From IMG/VR virus record IMGVR_UViG_3300030116_003902, positions 1-41,170 of that record: 41,170 bases of DNA; one strand, given 5' to 3'. A program made the position numbers and the translations under genes. Source of the stretch: a virus. Below, piece after piece: positions 22,752-29,900 of the stretch (position 1 is the first letter of the stretch; each line of letters starts with the position of its first letter). The notes under the pieces were generated by a model, which did no database searches, was not told the DNA's origin, and saw nothing but the letters and a program-made list of their open reading frames with translations.

Positions 22752-25373
22752 ATGGATTCGGATTTCATACAGATTTTGAAAATAGAATCAGATGAATTCG
22801 TAATAGATGAAGAAGAGACTATTCTGTTGAAAGTTGATTATTGGAAAGATATGGTGAGTCAAAGTAAGAAGAAAGACTATGAAAATAAAATAAAAGAACA
22901 ATTGTTTGGTGACAAATCAGAAGTGGAAATAAAAATTGGGGATGATAAACTAAAATATACTCCAGATGAATATTTTAGCCTAGCAAGAGAAGCAGAATCA
23001 AAGTATGATAAAGCATACCCACATTTTCAAGAAGATATAGGAAACCCTGTTCCCGCCGGAATACCTGCCCCTACTTTACGAGAAGAGAAAGATGAAGATG
23101 GCAAAAAAATCTTGATTAGAGAATACATGACGGAAAAAGAATTTAGAGAGTTTCACAGATTAAAGGCTAAAGAACCAAAAAAGAAACCAAAATATGAGAA
23201 ATTAACAAAACCAAAAGGTGGAAAAGATGACGAATTTTTCATGAATGTGACTCCAACTAAAGAAACCAGATTTACAGAAGAAACAGAATTGACTGCTAAT
23301 TGGAGTTTTAAAGGTGTTTCTCTAGAAAAACTAGAAGCAGAATTAGAGGCTAATGAATACAAGAATTTGACTGATGATGCAGTAAGTGAAAAGGTCGCAA
23401 AACTAACTAGCAACATCAATAAGAAACAAGAACAAATAAGAAACAAGGGTCGAGGTAGTGAAAAGACCTATACTAAAGCCGCTTGGAAAGAATATCAAAA
23501 ACTAATTACAGAAGTCAAGGAACTAGAGAAGAAAAACAATAGTCTACCTAGTATGCCAACAATGGATGACGCTAAGAAAATTAGAAGTAAGAGCAAATTA
23601 AAAGACTTAAAACTAAAAGAAAACGCTACAGATTCTGATAAATTAAAAGCATTGAAGAAAATATACAAGGAACAATTACAAGAAGCCATGAAGAGTAGAA
23701 GGGCAATTACAGATAAGAAAGAGGAAATTGCTGAGTTTAATAAAAAATTTAGAGTGGGTTCCACCCATGCCCAAAATAGACTCAAGAGTTGGATAGAACA
23801 AAGAGATTCGTTATTGAAATTAATTTCTTTGAGGTCACAAATAGCCTATGTGAAATTTCAAAACACTACTGATGAATTGACAGAAGAAGAACCTGAAGCA
23901 AAGGATTTCAAGGATGTTCCAGATTCATTATACGTCTTTGTTTCTACGGCTCTATCCGATGATGATTTCAAACAACTAGTAAGCCTATTAGAAAAATTAA
24001 ATGTATTGCATCAAGAGTCTCAAGGAGAGAAAGCAAAATATGTAGAAGACATGAAGGAAGAAGTGTCTTACAGGGGTGGTGAAAGTGAAGACCATAAAGA
24101 TAGTTTCAATGACTTCTTACTTCAAAGACTAGAGAAATTCTTCAAACCCATTAAAGTAAATAATAATGCAGTTAGAGATGACATGAAAAGAAATATAGAA
24201 AGGCATTTAGAAGAAATAATCAGACATGACCCAGAAAATACTGCTATCATCGTAAGTGAAGATGTTATTGAATCCGTGAATGCAGACGTAAATGAAAAAA
24301 TAAAAAGAGATGAGGATGCTAGAGAAAACCTCAAACAGAGTTCAAATTTACTAGATAATGTCTTTAGGAATGTCAAAGAATTTTATAATAAATTTGATTA
24401 TGATGTTTCTCAACCTAGAAGCCAATCATCAGAAGATGCATTGTTGTTTAGAATAATAAGCCAAGAAGTAGCGGGTATGGATTCACAAGAAACTTTTGAC
24501 TCGTTAGAAGAAAGAAATTTCTTTTCAGATAAGAACTTATACAAACTTGCCAAGATAATATCTATCTTAGATGAAGGACGTTCAGAAAAACAATTACAAA
24601 AAGCATTAAAAATTAGCAAGCGTAATCAAATTACAAACCATCGAAAGGTGGTCAAAGTTCTAAATAACGAATATGGCGGTGAGGTAGGACACAGAATATT
24701 TTTGAAGATTCTACGAGAACATGGTATAGATTTACCGTCTGTAAAAGATATCAAAGATGCCACTAGAAAGATAGTTTCTAGGTCTAAGAATATACGAGGA
24801 TTAGAACAAGAATTAATGGACATAAATAAAATATTTGCATCTCCATCAATGTCAGATGATATTTCTTTCTTGATGAATCCAGAATATGTTCAACAAATGT
24901 TGGATTTAGCAGAAAGAAGTTATTTCAATGCAATTGATGAAATTGACGATGATACTAATCCCGATTTAACAATGCCTATGAAACTAGAACGCAAGAAACA
25001 AATTAGAGATACTTTTGGTAGATTAGCCTATGTTGGACAATATTTGAATGCCATTAGTAGAGGCACAAACTTCTTATCCTCGGTAAATAACCAAATAATA
25101 GTATCAAATAGGGTGTTGGAGAATATGGGTATGACTTATCCTCAATTAAAATCTGAATATGGTGACACCTTGAGTAAGGAAGTTAAGCAAAAAATAAGAA
25201 AAATAGTGGCAGGGAATGCAAAAGACCCAGAAGGCCAAGACCTAACATTCTCAAGACCTCAATCAGAACCGACAGAAAAACCCGAACCTAAGAGACAACC
25301 ACTAGATAGGACAAAGCCAACAGAAGAAGAAGTTGAGAGAATAAGAGCAAAATGGAGAGGTGAACAAGAATGA
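22752..25373 (+). CDS. Very large helical protein with divergent FIQILK start, 873 aa
   Basis: With the ATG at 22752 the N-terminus is MDSDFIQILKIESDEF, which keeps the ILK but not the Trp; a GTG three codons upstream is less likely. The protein is long and strongly helical (KQEQIRNKGRGSEKTYTK; KELEKKNNSLPSMPTMDDAK; FNKKFRVGSTHAQNRLKSWI) and ends in a Pro/Glu/Arg-rich tail. The family is unrecognised. Size, helicity and context suggest a large structural, internal or tape-like protein; a true tape measure would be expected further right in the tail module. Confidence 0.85.
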   Translation: MDSDFIQILKIESDEFVIDEEETILLKVDYWKDMVSQSKKKDYENKIKEQLFGDKSEVEIKIGDDKLKYTPDEYFSLAREAESKYDKAYPHFQEDIGNPVPAGIPAPTLREEKDEDGKKILIREYMTEKEFREFHRLKAKEPKKKPKYEKLTKPKGGKDDEFFMNVTPTKETRFTEETELTANWSFKGVSLEKLEAELEANEYKNLTDDAVSEKVAKLTSNINKKQEQIRNKGRGSEKTYTKAAWKEYQKLITEVKELEKKNNSLPSMPTMDDAKKIRSKSKLKDLKLKENATDSDKLKALKKIYKEQLQEAMKSRRAITDKKEEIAEFNKKFRVGSTHAQNRLKSWIEQRDSLLKLISLRSQIAYVKFQNTTDELTEEEPEAKDFKDVPDSLYVFVSTALSDDDFKQLVSLLEKLNVLHQESQGEKAKYVEDMKEEVSYRGGESEDHKDSFNDFLLQRLEKFFKPIKVNNNAVRDDMKRNIERHLEEIIRHDPENTAIIVSEDVIESVNADVNEKIKRDEDARENLKQSSNLLDNVFRNVKEFYNKFDYDVSQPRSQSSEDALLFRIISQEVAGMDSQETFDSLEERNFFSDKNLYKLAKIISILDEGRSEKQLQKALKISKRNQITNHRKVVKVLNNEYGGEVGHRIFLKILREHGIDLPSVKDIKDATRKIVSRSKNIRGLEQELMDINKIFASPSMSDDISFLMNPEYVQQMLDLAERSYFNAIDEIDDDTNPDLTMPMKLERKKQIRDTFGRLAYVGQYLNAISRGTNFLSSVNNQIIVSNRVLENMGMTYPQLKSEYGDTLSKEVKQKIRKIVAGNAKDPEGQDLTFSRPQSEPTEKPEPKRQPLDRTKPTEEEVERIRAKWRGEQE

Positions 25374-25573
25374 CTTGGGAAGAGATTGTTAAATGGTCAT
25401 CTACGCAGATGAGACAATGTGGTGCAACCTCATGTGATTATCATAAGCATCATGGGCATAACAATTGTAGTCTCCCAATTATCGAAATAGATAGACAAGG
25501 TAAATGTGCTAGATTCAAACCCAAGAGACTACCAAAGGAATCGGGTTCTGCAATAAGGGAGGGTAGAGAATGA
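25370..25573 (+). CDS. ILK-tagged Cys/His-rich protein, 67 aa
   Basis: The tag is MTWEEIVKWSS. It is followed by MRQCGATSCDYHKHHGHNNC and a later C in RQGKCARF. The C-x4-C-x-x-H-x-H-H spacing suggests a metal site, perhaps zinc. The C-terminus is basic. It overlaps both neighbours by four bases. Confidence 0.8.
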   Translation: MTWEEIVKWSSTQMRQCGATSCDYHKHHGHNNCSLPIIEIDRQGKCARFKPKRLPKESGSAIREGRE

Positions 25574-25905
25574 GTTGGCAGGGAATTCTAAAGTCTAAGC
25601 CTCTATTAGAGAAGGTGGATAGCAAGCAGAAAAAGAAATTGAAGAAACTGTTGCAATCCTCACAACCTACTGAGTTCTTTGGGCAAGACATGACTAAATT
25701 AAGTGGGGTAATTGAGGGTCTTATGGACTTAGATTTGGTTCAGAAAGATGAAGCCTTCAAGAAGAAGATGAAAAAATACGAGGAAAAGAATTTAGATATC
25801 CTATCGTCTGCCGCAGAATTGAGGAAGGACTACGAGACTCTATATGGGCAGTTGAGGCAAGAGATTCTACCAAAGAAGAAAGGTAAAGTGGGGAAAAAGA
25901 AATGA
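25570..25905 (+). CDS. ILK-tagged Lys-rich helical protein, 111 aa
   Basis: It begins MSWQGILKSKPLLEK. The body is Lys-rich and helical (SKQKKKLKKLLQSSQP; AFKKKMKKYEEKNLDILSSA), ending in KKKGKVGKKK. The strongly basic tail could contact packaged DNA. The residue after the ILK is Ser, as in several other tag copies and the capsid protein site. ATGA coupling is present on both sides. Confidence 0.85.
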   Translation: MSWQGILKSKPLLEKVDSKQKKKLKKLLQSSQPTEFFGQDMTKLSGVIEGLMDLDLVQKDEAFKKKMKKYEEKNLDILSSAAELRKDYETLYGQLRQEILPKKKGKVGKKK

Positions 25906-26168
25906 TTTGGCAAACTATACTAAAATCAGAAGATGCGCTAAAAGAATGGATGGAAGAGTGGCAACTAGCCAAACAAAAGTTAGATGAGGAATTCATTGAA
26001 AAATATGAAGCGATTAGGGAGAGTCTAAAGAGAGAAGCACCAAAGGCACATCAATCTTCCAAGAATCTAAGAAGGAAACATCCCCATACAGGTAGAAAGA
26101 GACAACCTGTTGAAATATCTAATAAAGAAAGAGCAAGAGCAGAATTAGAGGTAGATGAAGATGAGTGA
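25902..26168 (+). CDS. ILK-tagged helical protein, 88 aa
   Basis: It begins MIWQTILKSEDALKEW. One long amphipathic helix (WMEEWQLAKQKLDEEFIEKY) is followed by a basic, His/Pro-containing segment (NLRRKHPHTGRKRQPVEIS) and an acidic end. No enzyme motif is present. Possible DNA or scaffold contact is inferred from the basic stretch. Confidence 0.85.
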   Translation: MIWQTILKSEDALKEWMEEWQLAKQKLDEEFIEKYEAIRESLKREAPKAHQSSKNLRRKHPHTGRKRQPVEISNKERARAELEVDEDE

Positions 26169-26391
26169 AGAAAATAAAGATGAAATGGTTTTACTATTGA
26201 AAACATTAGTAGACAAAGTGAAAAATTTAGAAAGAGCAGTTTATGATAAGGATAATCTACTCATGAAGAGTGGGTATGTCATGGTTAATAGCCCAACTCC
26301 ACATACTGCACATGAAAGTGGTATTAATGGAGATACCATTGCTAAGATGGAATGGGATGATATTCATAAGATGGCTGAAAATCTAGGATGA
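26161..26391 (+). CDS. Small helical protein ending in a scaffold-like EWDDIHKM peptide, 76 aa
   Basis: The ATG at 26161 (ATGAGTGA overlap) gives MSEENKDEMVLLLKTLVDKV; an ATG at 26155 is an alternative. A coiled-coil helix is followed by a linker and a C-terminus ending AKMEWDDIHKMAENLG. This closely matches the last residues of the protease-scaffold protein (EMDWNDIHNLVGGV) and the N-terminal tag W-x-D-I. The coiled coil plus terminal peptide looks like a mini-scaffold or adaptor. Confidence 0.75.
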   Translation: MSEENKDEMVLLLKTLVDKVKNLERAVYDKDNLLMKSGYVMVNSPTPHTAHESGINGDTIAKMEWDDIHKMAENLG

Positions 26392-26396
26392 TTGAA

Positions 26397-26843
26397 ATGA
26401 GTTGGATGGCTGTTCTAAAATCTCCATTATATGCAGATTCTCCCAACCCACAACTTGATGTTAAGAGATTAGAACAAGATGCTCGTTATGATGAATATCT
26501 TTCTAACCCTATGTTTAGTAATAAGAAGAATCCATTTACATTTCAATCTAATGATGGTAATGCTAGAGGTAAATTTTCTCTTGGAACTGATATTGATGGC
26601 AATGCTATTTGGACTTTGAATCTTTTTGAAATAGCAAATACTCATAGAGGAAAAGGATTAGCAAGAAAATACTTAAAAGAATTAGTATCAGATATTAGAG
26701 AGGTAGAAGATAACCCCAATTTTAATTTACATGAAGATAGTCCTTTAGATATAGTAGCCACACAATCTTTAATGGAAATAGAATTTTGGGATAAGATGAT
26801 TAGAGAAGGAATTATACAAGGACAGGATGGTAGCCCGATATGA
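26397..26843 (+). CDS. ILK-tagged GNAT-like acetyltransferase, 148 aa
   Basis: The ATG at 26397 places MSWMAVLKSPLYAD at the start; the ATG at 26388 would add MIE and give the ATGA overlap usual here, so the start is uncertain. A GNAT motif A is visible: LNLFEIANTHRGKGLARKYL (residues 74-93), with R-G-K-G-L-A as the acetyl-CoA loop. Preceding strands (ARGKFSLGTDIDGNAIWTL) and a C-terminal helix fit a compact GNAT. It is unlike the GNAT at 17127 apart from the tag. The substrate is unknown. Confidence 0.7.
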   Translation: MSWMAVLKSPLYADSPNPQLDVKRLEQDARYDEYLSNPMFSNKKNPFTFQSNDGNARGKFSLGTDIDGNAIWTLNLFEIANTHRGKGLARKYLKELVSDIREVEDNPNFNLHEDSPLDIVATQSLMEIEFWDKMIREGIIQGQDGSPI

Positions 26844-27046
26844 GTTGGATGGATATTCTAAAGCGGAAATGCTTCTACTGTGGTCAAAGTCCATGTGTAT
26901 GCACAGATGAAGCCACCGGAGAAATGCCAAAAAAGAATTTAGAAGAAACTAATCTACAGGGAGAACTTGATTTGAAGGATAAGGAAACAGATAAAGAGGG
27001 AGTCCTAGTAGCAGGGGCATTAATGGGAGGTAAAGACGATGAGTGA
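26840..27046 (+). CDS. ILK-tagged zinc-knuckle protein, 68 aa
   Basis: It begins MSWMDILKRKCFYCGQSPCVC. CxxC and CxC form a four-Cys metal site immediately after the tag (about residues 11-21). The rest is acidic and disordered, ending in a small hydrophobic stretch and GGKDDE. Coupled to its neighbours by short overlaps. Confidence 0.85.
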   Translation: MSWMDILKRKCFYCGQSPCVCTDEATGEMPKKNLEETNLQGELDLKDKETDKEGVLVAGALMGGKDDE

Positions 27047-27281
27047 TTTTAGAGTAGGTGTTCATAAGAAAATAGAAAAGACTGAGAAATTGGCGGAGAT
27101 AGCCATACAGAAGGCAAAAGATTTGCTTCTAGAAATGTCTGAGAACAATAGCGTTGTTGAATTAGAAGATGAAACTGAGGAAGTCAAGGTGAAAAGACCT
27201 CCTAAGAGTGGCAAGAAAGAGAAACTATCTATGCCAACAGATTCTAATGATGCTTTTGCAGGTGAAGAGTCCGAAGGTTGA
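27039..27281 (+). CDS. Small charged helical protein, 80 aa
   Basis: It begins MSDFRVGVHKKIEKTEKLAE with no Trp tag. An amphipathic helix (AIQKAKDLLLEMSENN) is followed by a charged, low-complexity tail (EVKVKRPPKSGKKEKLSM). It overlaps the previous gene by eight bases and ends nine bases before the ligase gene. The family is unrecognised; a spacer or chaperone-like role is only a guess. Confidence 0.8.
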   Translation: MSDFRVGVHKKIEKTEKLAEIAIQKAKDLLLEMSENNSVVELEDETEEVKVKRPPKSGKKEKLSMPTDSNDAFAGEESEG

Positions 27282-27290
27282 GTGAAATGA

Positions 27291-29870
27291 ATGCCACTTT
27301 CGGGTTTAGAATTTGATAAGAAAAGTAAGCCTCTAACTAAGCGCATACTAAATTTCTTTGAGAAATCTAGATTCTCTTTCCTTTCTGCTTCGGAAGACCC
27401 TGCTGAATACGGTGATAAATGGAAGAAGACTGTTAAGAGCATTCAGATGCAATTTGACGGTTTGGATGATTTCACTAGGGAAATGAAGAAATATATCAAA
27501 GAGGATGTTCTGTTCAATAAGGAGATAGATGACCCAGAATCTAATTCTGCTAAACAACTCTGGGAATCAATCAAGGAATTTAGATTTAAGTCTGATAAGG
27601 TAAGTGACCCATTCTCAGACCAATTGGGAGATGAGGTAATAGAAACATTGTTAGAAAACGAGTCTATCTTTGTCGCTTTCATACATTTCGCACTTCGTTC
27701 CCATAGTAATGCTTTACCCGATAAATTGCTTGAAGACAATGGCTTGGAACCGGATGAGATATCTGATGGTGAAATGGGATTGGACTTAGAAGCAAATGAC
27801 ATACCCATGTATATCACAGAACACTATGGGGATGATAAGGACACTAAGAGAATCAAGCCTAAATTCAAAATGTTGTATAACAAATTCAAGAAGATATTCA
27901 GACAACAATATGATGAGGAACAATTAGAGAATCTAATTGAAGTGGATATGCCAACTATCAAGAAAGAACAGAAAGAGTTAGGATTTATTCTGCCTAACAA
28001 ACCCATGTATAGGATATTTGAGATAAAGGATATGGACAGCATCAAAGGATTTTCTGGTGAGTATCTAGTGCAAGAGAAGTATGATGGAATGAGAATTCAG
28101 ATACATAAGAAGAAAGATGATGTTAAGATATACTCATACAATGAGAAGGATATCACTTCTAAGTGTCCCCTACAAGTAAAAGAAATGAAAGAAAAACAAT
28201 ACGGAGATTGTATTTTGGATGCAGAATTAATGTTATTCAAGGGCGATGAGGCACTACATAGGGCAGACACCGTTAAACACGTTTTCAAGAAAGAAACTGA
28301 AGGCACACTAAGAGCGCACGTTTTCGATATCATGAAACATGAGAAAAAGAATATTATGGACACTCCCCTAAGAGAACGAATAAACATCTTATTCTACCAA
28401 TACTCAGAACACTCTTCCGAGAACCTAGCGTTCCCATCTAAGAAGGACACTAAGATTGCAGACTCCATGAAAGAAGTAAATGACTATTCTATGGATATTA
28501 TGTCAATGCCTACTGCGGAAGGAGTAGTCATAAAGGACATGGAATCCACTTATTATCTTGGAACAAAAAAGAATCCTAAATGGATTAAGTGGAAGAAATT
28601 CGTTGATTTGGATGTAATCATATTGGATAAGAAGAAAACCAAGAGCAATCTCCATTCATACACAATGGGAGTGGGGCCACTTAGTATAGAAGAGACTGAG
28701 GAATATCATAGCATAGAATACGATGATAAGAATTATGCTCCTGTAGGTAAGGCACTCAATACTAAGAAATCTCTAGATGTTGGTTCTATTATGAGAGTTA
28801 AGGTAGATGAAGTCAAAAGAAAGGGAAACAAATTCAGCCTATATTCTGCTAAGTTTTCTGAAATACCGGAAGTCACTTCTCCAGATAGATTGACTACAAT
28901 TATGCAATTATCTGAGAAAACCAAAAAATCATTGGGATTGATGGCAGAAAAAATTGGAGAAGCATTCAAAGTCACTAGTGGAGTAAAGGACAAGAAAAAA
29001 TCCTACCATATTACAGACAACATACACGGTGAAGCAGATATAATACTCAAACATGATTTAGATGGATTCACTATCTATGGTTTTGAGGGAGATTCTTTGA
29101 TGCAAAAGAATGCACTACATTCAATAGATTTATGGAAAGAACAATTAAGTGAACTCATAGATAAATCTAGAGTTAATTTCAGAAGGGGAATATACAATTG
29201 GTTGAAGGACAAAGATAAGCCAACGCCCTTCACGGATATTGTAGAAATGGTAAAACGCCATCCTAGAATGGGGCCATTGTTTGAGGAAATGGAGGCATTT
29301 GATGGACAACGAGACAAATTATACTCTTGGCTCAAAGAACCAAGTGGGGATGATTCTAAACAATATGGCATATTATATGTCAATGATGGTTCTAAATATG
29401 GGAAATTCAAAGTAGACGCTACAACTGTGATGAAAGACGAAGTAAGAAATGATGATAATTTCAAGATATATATTAGAGAAGATGGTAATCTCAATGTCGT
29501 TCTAGATATCAAGGATAGTAAAATGGCATGGACTATTAGATTAGATGAGGATTCAGATATCTATGAGTTATTTGGTAAATCTGGAAAATTCCCTGCAATA
29601 GTAAGTGAGAATGTAGATGAACATAAACTACTTGATGAAGGTGAATTAATTGTAGGGGTTCAGAAACATGGTTATCATGAATACAAAATTATTGGTGATA
29701 AATTTGAGACAAGACTACACTTCCGAGTTATTCCTGTTAAAGATAAAAAATCATGGTTAGCGTGGACAGGTAAAAAACAGGAAATGCTTCCAGAAGCCAA
29801 AGAAAAGGGTATTGTGAACATTAAAGAAGATAAATATCAAGACCTTCCATTCCCAGAAAGAATCGCATAG
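27291..29870 (+). CDS. ATP-dependent DNA ligase with long C-terminal extension, 859 aa
   Basis: It seals DNA nicks through a ligase-AMP intermediate. Nucleotidyltransferase motifs are clear: EKYDGMR with K263 as the adenylated lysine, ILDAELM, RAHVFDI, EGVVIKD (410-416) and WIKWKK (431-436), followed by an OB-fold part to about residue 545. The first 230 residues are helical. About 300 residues after the OB fold are not part of usual ligases and contain FTDIVEMVKRHPRMG and a beta-rich end with DEGELIVGVQKHGYHEYKI. It sits immediately before the protease, within the head operon, and carries no tag. Confidence 0.9.
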   Translation: MPLSGLEFDKKSKPLTKRILNFFEKSRFSFLSASEDPAEYGDKWKKTVKSIQMQFDGLDDFTREMKKYIKEDVLFNKEIDDPESNSAKQLWESIKEFRFKSDKVSDPFSDQLGDEVIETLLENESIFVAFIHFALRSHSNALPDKLLEDNGLEPDEISDGEMGLDLEANDIPMYITEHYGDDKDTKRIKPKFKMLYNKFKKIFRQQYDEEQLENLIEVDMPTIKKEQKELGFILPNKPMYRIFEIKDMDSIKGFSGEYLVQEKYDGMRIQIHKKKDDVKIYSYNEKDITSKCPLQVKEMKEKQYGDCILDAELMLFKGDEALHRADTVKHVFKKETEGTLRAHVFDIMKHEKKNIMDTPLRERINILFYQYSEHSSENLAFPSKKDTKIADSMKEVNDYSMDIMSMPTAEGVVIKDMESTYYLGTKKNPKWIKWKKFVDLDVIILDKKKTKSNLHSYTMGVGPLSIEETEEYHSIEYDDKNYAPVGKALNTKKSLDVGSIMRVKVDEVKRKGNKFSLYSAKFSEIPEVTSPDRLTTIMQLSEKTKKSLGLMAEKIGEAFKVTSGVKDKKKSYHITDNIHGEADIILKHDLDGFTIYGFEGDSLMQKNALHSIDLWKEQLSELIDKSRVNFRRGIYNWLKDKDKPTPFTDIVEMVKRHPRMGPLFEEMEAFDGQRDKLYSWLKEPSGDDSKQYGILYVNDGSKYGKFKVDATTVMKDEVRNDDNFKIYIREDGNLNVVLDIKDSKMAWTIRLDEDSDIYELFGKSGKFPAIVSENVDEHKLLDEGELIVGVQKHGYHEYKIIGDKFETRLHFRVIPVKDKKSWLAWTGKKQEMLPEAKEKGIVNIKEDKYQDLPFPERIA

Positions 29871-29900
29871 TTCATATAGTAAAAAAATGGGCTAGTGTTG

